Of a stretch of DNA of 24,319 bases, positions 1 through 6,971 are shown in pieces. Origin of the DNA: a virus; IMG/VR virus record IMGVR_UViG_3300031951_001169, positions 1 to 24,319 of that record, one strand, 5' to 3'. Within the stretch, counting starts at the first letter, position 1. Each line of letters begins with the position of its first letter. The position numbers and the translations under genes were made by a program. The notes beneath the pieces are model-generated. The model was not told the DNA's origin and made no database searches. It worked only from the letters and a program-made list of their open reading frames with translations.

Positions 1-7
1 GTCCGGT

Positions 8-3000
8 GTGAGCGCCACGGCCCTCAACCGCGTGCTGGCGCTCAATCTCACCAACGAGGCAGTTTCGCTCGCCGCAGACGCCGCTGGGACCGTGGCGTCG
101 TTTGCGACCGCCGTGGGCACACTCACGGTGTTTGACGGCAACACAGATGTCACCGCCAGCGCCACGCTCTCGGCGACCGCCACGAACTGCACCGGTACGG
201 TCAACACAGGCGCTAATACGCCCGTGAGCGGGCAACCCAAGGGCTACTACCGCGTGACCGCGGCAAGCGCCGACAACGCCACGCTGGCGATCACAGCGGC
301 TTACAACGGGCAGTCCCTCACCAAGGAGTTCACCGTTGCCAAGGCGCGGGCCGGTACGAGCGGCACCAATGGTACAAACGGTACAAACGGGACAAACGGC
401 ACGAACGCGGTCGAGGTAACGCTTACCAAGGCTGCCACCACGGTGTTCGCCTACGCCGATGGCAGCGTGCCGTCGTTCTCCGGTATCGACGGTCAGCTGA
501 CGGTGTATGAGGGCGTCACCGACGTCACAGCCTCGGCCACCCTTTCCGCGACGGCGAGCGGACTTACCGGCACAATCAATACGGCGACCAACACGCCGGT
601 CAACGGACAGGCGAAGGGCTATTACCGTGTCACCGCCATGAGCGGCGACACCGGCACGCTGACCCTGTCGGCGGTGTACGGCGGCGTCACCTACACCCGT
701 GTGTTCTCGGTGAGCAAGGTCAAGACGGGCTACGAGATCGTGTCGGCGCTGCCGTCAACGAACCTCTTTGCTGGTCGGATGGTGTTCCTGACCACCGATA
801 ACAAGCTCTACCGCTACACCGGCAGCGCGTGGACCGCTGCGGTTCCTGCTGCGGACCTCACCGGCCAGATCGTCGCGGCGCAAATTGCGGACGCACAAAT
901 CAACACCGCAAAGTTCGCGTCTGGTATTGAGCCGGTCACGGTCGTGTCGTCAGTCCCCGGAGCCAAGTCGACCAACAGCATCTTCAACACCGCCGACGGC
1001 AAGCTCTATCGGTGGAACGGCTCCTCGTACGTGGCAACCGTTCCAACCGCTGATCTCTCCGGCACGGTATCTGACGCACAGATCGCTGCGCTAGCTGCGT
1101 CGAAGGTGACAGGGCAGCTGTCGAACGCACAGATTGCGGACCTCGCGGCGACCAAAATTTCCGGGCAACTGACCGACTCGCAACTTGCGGCGATTTCTGC
1201 AGCCAAGATTTCTGGGCAACTGGCAAACAACCAGATTGCGGACTTGGCGGCGACAAAGATTACCGGTCAATTGAGTGACGCCCAACTCGCTGCTATTTCT
1301 GCAGCCAAGATTGCTGGGCAGCTCACCGCAGCGCAGCTGAACGTACAGGGCGGCGGTGGCAACCTCCTCGGCAACGCCACCTTCAAGTCGCACAACGGTT
1401 CGATGCCAACGGGCTGGGGGCTGTACAACAACGGCGGCTACTCCATAACGACAAGCGTCAACAGCGGCGGCTTGTTTGGCACGAACTACTATCGCGTCAC
1501 AGCGAATCAAGCTGTCGCTAGTACGTTTGGGATGTACACGAACTCGGTGCAAACGTGGACGCCCGGAGTCACGTATGTCATCAGTTTCTGGGCGCGTGCA
1601 AACGGCGCTGGGGCCGCTGGTGCCAACATGGAGGGGCTGTACTCCAACATGGGGTTTTCCTCGGCCACGAACCTTGCCAACCCAGCGCTCATCAACGGCA
1701 CGTGGCAGCGCTACATCTGGCGTGTACAGCCAAACAACAACGGCTCGACGGCAAGCGGAGAGCTATACATCTCGTGGTCGGTTGGCTCTGGTCCGGGCAC
1801 GCTGCCCAGCGGAGCCTCCATCGATATCTGCGCTCCGCAGGTCGAGCAAGGCGAGTTTGCATCAGGATTCGGGCCGCGTCCGGATGAGATTCTCCCGGGA
1901 ACCATCACGTCGACGGAGATATCAGACAACGCAATCACCTCGCCCAAGATCAACGCCGGGGCTATCACCGCGGGCAAGATCGCCGCAAACGCGGTGACCG
2001 CAAACGAGATCGCTGCAGACTCTATTACGTCTGCCAAGATCGCAGCTGGCGCTATCACCGCGGGCAAGATTGCTGCCGACTCAATTACGTCGAACGAGAT
2101 TGCGGCGAATGCAATCACAGCCGCAGAGATTTCCGCAGGGGCTGTCACAACCGCGAAGCTAACGGCTGGTGCGGTGACAGCGGACACAATCGCCGCAAAC
2201 GCGATTACATCGGCAAAAATCGAGGCTGGCGCTATCACGGCGGGCAAGATCGCCGCAGATGCTGTCACCGCGAATGAGATTGCTGCAAACGCAATCACCG
2301 CGTCGGAGTTGTCGGCTGGCGCGGTCACGACGGCAAAGCTCGCTGCTGGAGCCGTTACCGCCGACACCATCGCTGCGAATGCCATTACGTCTGCAAAGAT
2401 TGATGCCGGAGCCATCACCACGGCGAAGCTGGCCGCGGGGGCTGTCACCGCATCGACCATCGCTGCCGACACAATTACGGGCAACAAGATTGCCGCGAAT
2501 ACTATTACTGGTGGAAAGATCGCCGCCGATACGATTACGGCAGGCAACATAGCCGCCGGGGCTATCTCGGCAGACGAGATTGCTGCGAACGCCGTCAACG
2601 CCAGCAAGATAGCCGCCGACTCGATTACGTCAGACAAGATTGCGGCGAACGCAATCACGGCGGGAAAGATTGCGGCTGGCGAGGTGACCGCGGACAAGAT
2701 TGCGGCGAACGCGATTACGGCAGACAAGATAAGCGCAGGTGCAATCACCGCTGCAAAGTTGGCGGCGACCAGCGTCATCACCGCGTCAGCGCAAATTGGC
2801 GATGGCGTCATTACCAACGCCAAGATTGACAACCTCAACGTCAATAAGCTTACCGGCGACATCACGACGTACGTGACGGGGCAAGGCAGTTCGAACGGCG
2901 CGTATGTGCCGACTTACGAGACGACATACCTAACCGTGCAGCTTCCGGCGGCAACGCACCCGAACGGGCACAAGCCGTATGTGCAGGTCAACGTGTTAAG

Positions 3001-3523
3001 CGGCACGGCCTTGGCGTCGAACTTCTACATCAGCCTCTACTCGGCTCCAGTCGGCAACGGGCAGACCGTTTCCAATATTTCGGTTACTCCAAATGTGCAA
3101 GAGTTCTGGTACTGGTATGAGTGGGAGTTTGGAATCTACGAGCAAATCGGCTGGATATTGACGTTTTACAACGCGCAGGACATTCAGGTCGGCGACACCC
3201 TCACAAATAGCTTCGCAGAGGTGGGAACGGTCGACAGCGTGTACATGAACGGGACGCAGCAGATCGTCTACGTTGCGGCGTATGGCACATCGCTTGGCAG
3301 CCCGTATGTCCGCGCTCGACCATCGCTCGGCAATGGCGTCGTCGGCACATACACTCAAGTGCGCGACGTATCGGTGCTTAACCAATCGCAGCGCTCGACC
3401 AGCCTGTTCGTCCCCGAACTGACGACGACGCTCGGGCGCTCGTACCAATTGCGCTGCCGAGCGGGAACCGCTAATCGCGTCATCATTACGACTATCGACA
3501 TTCTTGCAATGGGTATCCGGTAA
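8..3523 (+). CDS. Repeat-rich phage tail fibre / host-interaction protein (1171 aa, 5' end may lie outside window)
   Basis: This is a large structural protein expected at the virion tail tip. The domains in order are two similar Ig-like beta domains (about residues 1-115 and 134-240), joined by a collagen-like Gly-Thr-Asn tract (116-133). Then come two short modules each containing a KLYR(Y/W) motif, five 17-residue repeats (360-444), a carbohydrate-binding-like beta domain (about 455-615), 29 ten-residue repeats (630-919) and a unique C-terminal domain (about 945-1171). This mix of Ig-like, collagen-like, lectin-like and short-period repeats is typical of tail fibres, and the C-terminal domain is a plausible receptor-binding tip by inference. 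GTG at position 8 is the first start, but the frame is open to the window edge, so the gene may begin upstream. The stop overlaps the next ATG (TAATG), indicating translational coupling within the late operon. Confidence 0.8.
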   Translation: MSATALNRVLALNLTNEAVSLAADAAGTVASFATAVGTLTVFDGNTDVTASATLSATATNCTGTVNTGANTPVSGQPKGYYRVTAASADNATLAITAAYNGQSLTKEFTVAKARAGTSGTNGTNGTNGTNGTNAVEVTLTKAATTVFAYADGSVPSFSGIDGQLTVYEGVTDVTASATLSATASGLTGTINTATNTPVNGQAKGYYRVTAMSGDTGTLTLSAVYGGVTYTRVFSVSKVKTGYEIVSALPSTNLFAGRMVFLTTDNKLYRYTGSAWTAAVPAADLTGQIVAAQIADAQINTAKFASGIEPVTVVSSVPGAKSTNSIFNTADGKLYRWNGSSYVATVPTADLSGTVSDAQIAALAASKVTGQLSNAQIADLAATKISGQLTDSQLAAISAAKISGQLANNQIADLAATKITGQLSDAQLAAISAAKIAGQLTAAQLNVQGGGGNLLGNATFKSHNGSMPTGWGLYNNGGYSITTSVNSGGLFGTNYYRVTANQAVASTFGMYTNSVQTWTPGVTYVISFWARANGAGAAGANMEGLYSNMGFSSATNLANPALINGTWQRYIWRVQPNNNGSTASGELYISWSVGSGPGTLPSGASIDICAPQVEQGEFASGFGPRPDEILPGTITSTEISDNAITSPKINAGAITAGKIAANAVTANEIAADSITSAKIAAGAITAGKIAADSITSNEIAANAITAAEISAGAVTTAKLTAGAVTADTIAANAITSAKIEAGAITAGKIAADAVTANEIAANAITASELSAGAVTTAKLAAGAVTADTIAANAITSAKIDAGAITTAKLAAGAVTASTIAADTITGNKIAANTITGGKIAADTITAGNIAAGAISADEIAANAVNASKIAADSITSDKIAANAITAGKIAAGEVTADKIAANAITADKISAGAITAAKLAATSVITASAQIGDGVITNAKIDNLNVNKLTGDITTYVTGQGSSNGAYVPTYETTYLTVQLPAATHPNGHKPYVQVNVLSGTALASNFYISLYSAPVGNGQTVSNISVTPNVQEFWYWYEWEFGIYEQIGWILTFYNAQDIQVGDTLTNSFAEVGTVDSVYMNGTQQIVYVAAYGTSLGSPYVRARPSLGNGVVGTYTQVRDVSVLNQSQRSTSLFVPELTTTLGRSYQLRCRAGTANRVIITTIDILAMGIR
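353..406 (+). repeat. Collagen-like Gly-Thr-Asn triplet tract in the tail fibre gene
   Basis: Six consecutive Gly-X-Y triplets (GTS once, GTN five times) lie between the two Ig-like domains. Collagen-like tracts in phage fibres act as trimerising linkers. The near-identical 9-bp units could expand or contract by slippage. Confidence 0.85.
1085..1339 (+). repeat. Five tandem 17-residue repeats in the tail fibre
   Basis: Five contiguous 51-bp units encode a pattern close to AxLAAxKIxGQLxxxQI. Units 2 and 4, and units 3 and 5, are most alike, suggesting duplication of a two-unit block. The heptad-like spacing of Leu/Ile would suit a coiled coil or a short-period fibre. Confidence 0.8.
1895..2764 (+). 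repeat. 29 uninterrupted 10-residue repeats (30 bp period) in the tail fibre
   Basis: Twenty-nine units of exactly ten residues follow one another without insertion, with the pattern A(G/N/D)(A/S/T)(I/V)T(A/S/T)xK/E(I/L)A. The first two units are diverged. DNA units differ mainly at third positions, so selection acts on the protein. A strict decapeptide pattern of this kind suggests a regular beta-structured or triple-stranded shaft. More degenerate copies continue to about position 2860. Confidence 0.9.
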
Positions 3524-3885
3524 TGAGCCAGCCAAAGAAACCGTGGAAGATCGCGTTTGCCCGTTGGGGTGAGAACGGATTGGAGTCGTCTATTCAAAGC
3601 GCTCCGGGCGACACGTCGAGCGCGTGGCTGCCGGTCTACATGGTCGACCGCACGCAGTATCCCCCGTCGGAGTTCATGTTCCGTTACGAGGAGCAGCGAG
3701 GCGTCATCTACGAGATGGTCGTGGGGCCGGTGCCGGTGGACTACCGCGAGGCACGGCGACAGGCGTATCCGGACATCGGCGACCAGCTGGATGCACTTTG
3801 GAAAGGCGGCGCGGAGCTAGAGGTGATGCGAGCCGCGGTCATGGCTGTAAAGGAGCAGATACCCAAACCCCAACCCGAGGAGTGA
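3523..3885 (+). CDS. Small tail-fibre-associated protein (120 aa), possible fibre assembly/cap protein
   Basis: The protein starts at the ATG overlapping the stop of the fibre gene (TAATG). No catalytic motif is visible. The C-terminal third carries a YREARRxAYPDIGDQLDALWKG segment, a pattern often found near the end of small phage tail proteins encoded directly after fibre genes. Position and overlap suggest an accessory or assembly factor for the fibre. The N-terminal part contains aromatic beta-strand-like stretches (VYMVDRTQYPPSEFMFRYEE) compatible with a small beta domain. The assignment rests on context and one recognisable segment. Confidence 0.6.
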   Translation: MSQPKKPWKIAFARWGENGLESSIQSAPGDTSSAWLPVYMVDRTQYPPSEFMFRYEEQRGVIYEMVVGPVPVDYREARRQAYPDIGDQLDALWKGGAELEVMRAAVMAVKEQIPKPQPEE

Positions 3886-3888
3886 CGT

Positions 3889-4092
3889 ATGGCAGACGGC
3901 AAATGGCAGGCATTTTGGAATGACACGCTGGCAAAGCTGCGGGCTGCGATTGGCGGGGACGAACCCGCTCCGCGCAAGCTCCCGCCGCCGCCCCCGCTGT
4001 CGATTCCAAAGCATCTGGAACCGCACCTTGCCAAGCGTCCCAAGCGCAAGCCTGCGGTGAAGAAGGTCAACTCAAAGCCGAAGGAGAAGTGA
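3889..4092 (+). CDS. Small proline/lysine-rich protein (67 aa), function unknown
   Basis: It begins three bases after the previous stop, with GAGGAG about six bases before the ATG. The N-terminus is a short amphipathic helix (FWNDTLAKLRAAIG). It is followed by a run of five prolines and a very basic tail rich in Lys and Arg. The tail could bind nucleic acid or a virion surface; this is inference. I recognise no family. Confidence 0.6.
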   Translation: MADGKWQAFWNDTLAKLRAAIGGDEPAPRKLPPPPPLSIPKHLEPHLAKRPKRKPAVKKVNSKPKEK

Positions 4093-4093
4093 A

Positions 4094-4654
4094 ATGTCCG
4101 GACCACGCGTCATTGGAATTCTTGGAGTAGCGGGGTCTGGCAAGACGCTCGTATCAAAGCACCTGTCGGAGCAGCACGGGTATACCCGGATGCGCTTCGC
4201 CGACCCGATCAAGCGGATGCTGAAGGCGCTCGGCCTGACTGACGAGCAGCTTGACGGCGACGCCAAGATGACCGGCCTGCCCCAGTTCGGCGGCGCGACG
4301 CCGCGGGCCATGATGCAGTCCTTGGGGACCGAGTGGGGGCGTCGGCAGGTCTACGGCGACATCTGGATCAACGTCCTGCGGGCCGAGGCCGAGCGCTGCA
4401 CGACCCCTCTGGTCGTCGATGACGTTCGCTTCCCCAACGAGGCGACGCTCATCAAGGACATGGGAGGCGTGCTGTGGCGCGTCTACCGCCCCGGGCTGAA
4501 CACGATGGACCACGCCAGCGAGCGTGCCCAGAAGGCGATTCTGGAGGACGTGCTGATCAACAACGCGACCTCCATCCCGGCCCTCTACTCCTCCGTCGAT
4601 CACCTGCTGACACTTCCTGCGACTGCCGAAGAGCCTCTCGTGCTTGCTAGTTGA
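4094..4654 (+). CDS. Deoxynucleoside monophosphate kinase-like P-loop protein (186 aa)
   Basis: This protein likely phosphorylates dNMPs to dNDPs, supplying phage DNA precursors in the cytoplasm. A Walker A motif GVAGSGKT occupies residues 11-18, followed by an LxSKHLSEQHGYTRMRFADPIK-type segment, the conserved adenylate/dNMP-kinase beginning. The GATPRAMMQSLGTEWGR segment around residues 73-89 and VVDDVRFPNEA in the middle match phage dNMP kinases. Length is normal for the group. It starts one base after the preceding stop and is the last gene before a strong terminator, so it is expressed with late tail genes. That is unusual for a nucleotide-metabolism enzyme. Confidence 0.85.
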   Translation: MSGPRVIGILGVAGSGKTLVSKHLSEQHGYTRMRFADPIKRMLKALGLTDEQLDGDAKMTGLPQFGGATPRAMMQSLGTEWGRRQVYGDIWINVLRAEAERCTTPLVVDDVRFPNEATLIKDMGGVLWRVYRPGLNTMDHASERAQKAILEDVLINNATSIPALYSSVDHLLTLPATAEEPLVLAS

Positions 4655-4688
4655 TTGAGTACTCCAGCCTCGCATCCAACGCGAGTTT

Positions 4689-4715
4689 ACCCGGGGTAAC
4701 TCCCGGGTTTTTTTT
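4689..4715 (+). terminator. Rho-independent terminator ending the tail/dNMP kinase operon
   Basis: A perfect 7-bp stem, ACCCGGG pairing with CCCGGGT around a GTAACT loop, is followed by eight T residues. It lies 35 bases after the dNMP kinase stop. Confidence 0.93.
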
Positions 4716-4747
4716 GCCTTTGCAGATCATTTCGGTGAGATCAAAAA

Positions 4748-4763
4748 TATCACGAACTTGACA
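4748..4763. promoter_or_regulatory. Repressor operator O1 (overlaps -35)
   Basis: TATCACGAACTTGACA fits the window-wide pattern TATCAC-N4-(G/A)TGA(C/T)A, with one weaker half. Its last six bases are the -35 TTGACA of the promoter for the gene at 4845, so binding would block polymerase. Centre-to-centre distance to O2 is 19 bp, close to two helical turns. Confidence 0.6.
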
Positions 4764-4786
4764 AAGTATCATCACGATGATATTAT
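4758..4786 (+). promoter_or_regulatory. Strong sigma70-type promoter for the gene at 4845
   Basis: The -35 is TTGACA (4758-4763) and the -10 is TATTAT (4781-4786), with an optimal 17-bp spacer. Transcription should begin near 4793, where a stem-loop starts. Confidence 0.85.
4767..4782. promoter_or_regulatory. Repressor operator O2 (between -35 and -10)
   Basis: TATCATCACGATGATA has perfect 7-bp arms around an AC centre. Its last two bases are the first two of the -10 box. The same register recurs at three other promoters in the window. Confidence 0.8.
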
Positions 4787-4792
4787 TGTGGT

Positions 4793-4812
4793 GTGGAAGT
4801 AGACGCTTCCAC
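4793..4812 (+). other. 5'-terminal mRNA stem-loop
   Basis: GTGGAAG pairs with CTTCCAC around a TAGACG loop, starting at the predicted transcription start. Such a 5' stem would protect the message from 5'-end-dependent decay; the role is inferred. Confidence 0.6.
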
Positions 4813-4844
4813 TCGCTGTTTAACAACTACTGGAGGAAGAAAGC

Positions 4845-5222
4845 ATGAAGAATGCAGACGACGTAACCGTGGGTCAAAAGCTCTACGAGAAGTTCGTGAT
4901 GCTATGTGCGAACGACCAAAAGCTCTCGGTGACCTTTGTGAAGCGTCCCAAGGTCATCAGGTTTGGCGAACGCGTGATGGCCCCAGAGGTAATCGTAGGC
5001 TACGAGAGTGAGGACGGTGGGTTTACGCCCCTTGCTGCGCTTCTAACCAAGCGGGACATCGAAGAGATGTTTCCGATGTTCCAACAGGGGAAGAAGCTGG
5101 CGGCGGTGTACCGAGAGCAGCGGGCAGCCGACCGTCGAAGTCGACCGGACGAGTTCGGCAAGACTGGGCGCAACCCAGCCTTCACCGACGAGGCCATCGA
5201 CGCGATGCAGCTAGACGCCTGA
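4845..5222 (+). CDS. Unknown repressor-controlled single-gene unit (125 aa)
   Basis: I do not recognise this family. The ATG is preceded by GGAGG at good spacing. The protein is soluble, with no signal peptide or membrane segment. It has mixed alpha/beta character in the first 70 residues and a highly charged region near 85-105 (YREQRAADRRSRPDEFGK). Expression control is elaborate: a near-consensus promoter, two operators, a 5' stem-loop and its own terminator make it an independent unit between the late operon and the integration region. Repression in the lysogen and strong early expression on induction are the natural reading. That would suit a lytic-switch, antirepressor or host-takeover protein, but nothing in the sequence identifies which. 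Confidence 0.8.
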   Translation: MKNADDVTVGQKLYEKFVMLCANDQKLSVTFVKRPKVIRFGERVMAPEVIVGYESEDGGFTPLAALLTKRDIEEMFPMFQQGKKLAAVYREQRAADRRSRPDEFGKTGRNPAFTDEAIDAMQLDA

Positions 5223-5236
5223 TTGGGGCGCACGAG

Positions 5237-5259
5237 GGCGGGGGGAAACCCCCGCCTTT
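5237..5259 (+). terminator. Terminator after the 4845 gene
   Basis: GGCGGGGG pairs perfectly with CCCCCGCC around a GAAA loop, followed by TTTGTGCTTGT. It begins 15 bases past the stop codon. The T-tract is short, but the stem is very stable. Confidence 0.8.
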
Positions 5260-5333
5260 GTGCTTGTGCCGACCTGTGCCGATCAGTCGTGCGTCCGTAC
5301 TGGCGGCGCTGTCGCGGCTGTCGCCGGAGCGGC

Positions 5334-5424
5334 TGGCGGTGGGGGTGGGATTCGAACCCACGGAAGTCTTTGAAACTTCGCCAGTTTTCAAGACTGGAGC
5401 CATAAACCTCTCGGCCACCCCACC
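5334..5424 (-). tRNA. tRNA-Ser (anticodon UGA)
   Basis: A complete class II tRNA is visible. The acceptor stem is GGTGGGG/CCCCACC with discriminator G and an encoded CCA. The D stem is GCC/GGC. The anticodon stem CCAGT/ACTGG carries loop CTTGAAA (anticodon TGA at 5388-5390). The long variable arm is GAAGT/ACTTC, and the T arm is GTGGG-TTCGAAT-CCCAC. It decodes UCA and other UCN codons. It lies inside phage DNA beside the integrase gene, so it is either phage cargo or a captured copy of the host attachment tRNA. A weak upstream promoter (TTGAAA-17-AGTATC on the minus strand) may serve it. Confidence 0.96.
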
Positions 5425-5455
5425 GCAAAGTATCAAGATACTAATACCGGTCCAT

Positions 5456-5470
5456 CGGTTTTCAAGACCG
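5456..5470. other. int attP (candidate): Candidate attP core: copy of the tRNA-Ser anticodon stem-loop
   Basis: On the minus strand CGGT-CTTGAAA-ACCG forms a small inverted repeat whose 7-base centre equals the anticodon loop of the neighbouring tRNA-Ser. The 11-mer GTTTTCAAGAC is shared exactly between 5384-5394 and 5458-5468. Many tyrosine integrases recombine within a tRNA anticodon loop with a 7-bp overlap flanked by inverted repeats. The integrase gene ends 68 bases away. A second TGAAAACCG direct copy lies just beside it and could be an arm site. Confidence 0.5.
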
Positions 5471-5488
5471 GTTTTCAGGCATTGCACC

Positions 5489-5504
5489 TGTTTCACGTGG
5501 AACA
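5489..5504. promoter_or_regulatory. parS: parS-like site (host-type ParB/Spo0J binding sequence)
   Basis: The sequence TGTTTCACGTGGAACA reads TGTTCCACGTGAAACA on the minus strand. It matches every fixed position of the broadly conserved chromosomal parS consensus TGTTNCACGTGAAACA. A 15-position match is very unlikely by chance in 24 kb. It sits between the integrase gene and the candidate attP. No chromosomal-type parA or parB gene is in the window, so a host ParB would be the binder. Confidence 0.8.
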
Positions 5505-5537
5505 CTTTTGCCCTATGTTTCTCGGCGTTTTTTGCGA

Positions 5538-6662
5538 TTACGCGATCTGCTGGTCGCCGCAAAGGGGTGGCATTGTGCCAGCGGTGTGCCGGATGCTTTC
5601 CTCGTAGGCCGGGAGGTACGCGAGGTATATCTCGGTCGTCTTGACCGAGGTGTGCCCGAGGTGCTTCGACAGCCCGTAGATGTCCCCGCCCGCCAGCAGC
5701 CACCGCACCGCAAAGGCGTGCCGTAAGTCGTGGAAGCGGAATCGCCGTAAAGCGCGGCCTTGTACCGCCTCTCCGTTGATCGCCCGCTGCATCACGTGCC
5801 GGAACGCTCCGGCTGGGCTGGCGAGTTGCTCGCCATCGACGCCCTGCCCAAACACGAGGTGTGATCGGATGTGCCGGGGTGTGCCAGCCAGTGTGCCGGT
5901 CGCATCTCCCCCCGGCGTTTTGAGCCTTACGACCCGCGGGCGCGAGACCTTGGTCTGCGTCAGCAGCACCTCGCCCCGGTCCTCCCGAACCTCCCGCCAG
6001 TCGAGGGTGACCGCCTCCATCAGGCGCATCCCGGTATTGGCGGCAAACAGGATCAAGCGACCGACGTTGCCGGTCGCGTACGAGGCAACCGTCTCGATGG
6101 CCTCCAGCGTGGGCGGCACCATGACCCGCTTCCGGGGGCGCACGAGCTTTCGGTCCCACTCGCGAGCTGGGTTGTGGTCGCACATCCCAGACGCCACCGC
6201 GACCCGGAACACGCTCGACGCGGCGGTCAGATCGCACAGGACGGAGTAGTTGGAGACCGGCCCCATCTGCTTGAGCTTGCCGTCCGGACCGCGCCGCACG
6301 AAGCCCTTCTTTCGCTCCCGTATGAAGTCGGCGATCTCGCGTCGCCCGATCTCGGACAGGCGCTTGTTGCACCAGAAGTGGTCGAACAGTCGTAGGCTGT
6401 CGAGGTAGCGGTCCCGCACCCGCGGTTTAAGCCCGCCACCGCCCTGCTCCATCGACCCTATGGTCTCGGACCACGCGACGACCGCAGCCCGCCACGTGGC
6501 ATCACCGCCGCCCTCGCCTTTGCCCAGCTGCGCCTTCCAGTCCGCGAGCGCTAGCTTGGCTGTGGCCTCATCAGCCGTGCGTAGGCTTCGTCGGTACTCA
6601 ACACCCCGGACCTGTAGCCGACCCCACCACGTCTTTCCTCGCCGGTAGATGTTGCCTGACAT
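5538..6662 (-). CDS. int: Tyrosine recombinase (phage integrase, 374 aa)
   Basis: This enzyme integrates and excises the prophage by site-specific recombination. The N-terminus (about 1-50) is a short arm-binding type domain, then a SAM-like core-binding domain (55-170) and the catalytic domain (180-355). The catalytic residues are all present: Arg213 in TGMRLMEA, Lys238 in the beta-hairpin, His311 and Arg314 in HDLRH, His337 in LGHTS, and nucleophile Tyr346. The ATG at 6662 is chosen because GGAAGG lies upstream and the MSGNIYRRG start suits the family. The upstream extension of the frame overlaps the excisionase gene and looks non-coding. It is the last gene of the long leftward operon, next to the candidate attP. 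Confidence 0.95.
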   Translation of the reverse strand: MSGNIYRRGKTWWGRLQVRGVEYRRSLRTADEATAKLALADWKAQLGKGEGGGDATWRAAVVAWSETIGSMEQGGGGLKPRVRDRYLDSLRLFDHFWCNKRLSEIGRREIADFIRERKKGFVRRGPDGKLKQMGPVSNYSVLCDLTAASSVFRVAVASGMCDHNPAREWDRKLVRPRKRVMVPPTLEAIETVASYATGNVGRLILFAANTGMRLMEAVTLDWREVREDRGEVLLTQTKVSRPRVVRLKTPGGDATGTLAGTPRHIRSHLVFGQGVDGEQLASPAGAFRHVMQRAINGEAVQGRALRRFRFHDLRHAFAVRWLLAGGDIYGLSKHLGHTSVKTTEIYLAYLPAYEESIRHTAGTMPPLCGDQQIA

Positions 6663-6826
6663 CGCTGTTCCTTCCTTTCCATCCAACCGCGGATTGCGGT
6701 CTCGTCGATAGTCCATCGCTTCCCGACCTGAATGGCGCTGGGTATCTGTCCGCTGACGCAAAGGCGCAAGACGGTCCTCGGCGAGACACCGAGTCGCTCC
6801 GCACATTGCTGAACCGTAATCCTCAC
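6551..6826 (-). CDS. Excisionase-like winged-helix DNA-binding protein (91 aa)
   Basis: Residues 1-55 match the helix-turn-helix excisionase/MerR-like family: ITVQQCAERLGVSPRTVLRL, then a wing ending in GKRWTIDETAIRGWME. Such proteins bend DNA at attachment sites and set integrase direction. GTG at 6826 is chosen because it follows the upstream stop (TGA at 6828-6830) by one base; a TTG at 6856 is an alternative. The last 112 bases overlap the start of int in another frame. The C-terminal 35 residues are not part of the DNA-binding domain. Confidence 0.8.
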   Translation of the reverse strand: MRITVQQCAERLGVSPRTVLRLCVSGQIPSAIQVGKRWTIDETAIRGWMERKEQRCQATSTGEERRGGVGYRSGVLSTDEAYARLMRPQPS

Positions 6827-6827
6827 G

Positions 6828-6971
6828 TCAGTCGTCCCAAGTAATCCTGCCGCCAAAACGACGGACTTCGCTTTCCATCCTTCGCCGTACGTCGTGCAGC
6901 GACGAGTAGCCCGTCCAGAGCCACCACCACCAGCGACGCAGCCGGACTCGGTAACGGCGCAACCGGTACAT
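6828..6971 (-). CDS. Tiny Arg/Trp-rich protein (47 aa)
   Basis: The ATG overlaps the stop of the preceding gene (TGATG), and the stop is one base before the excisionase start, so it is embedded in a tightly coupled gene string. The first 13 residues are extremely basic. They are followed by RWWWWLWTGY (residues 13-22), then a charged helix-like tail. The Trp cluster after Arg could insert at a membrane interface. No family is recognised. Support comes from gene packing rather than similarity. Confidence 0.5.
   Translation of the reverse strand: MYRLRRYRVRLRRWWWWLWTGYSSLHDVRRRMESEVRRFGGRITWDD

Noticed and set aside
1895-2764. CRISPR-like 30-bp periodicity
   Set aside because: Units are contiguous without spacers, stay in frame and vary at third codon positions, so they are coding repeats.
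1711-2865. Long minus-strand open frame (384 codons) antisense to the tail fibre repeats
   Set aside because: It exists because the 30-bp repeats lack stops in that frame; it has no Shine-Dalgarno, low-complexity Ala/Ile/Val content and no gene context.
5182-6372. Long minus-strand frame overlapping tRNA, parS and integrase
   Set aside because: It reads through the tRNA and is antiparallel in frame to a clear integrase; Arg/Ala/Gly-rich content is typical of a shadow.
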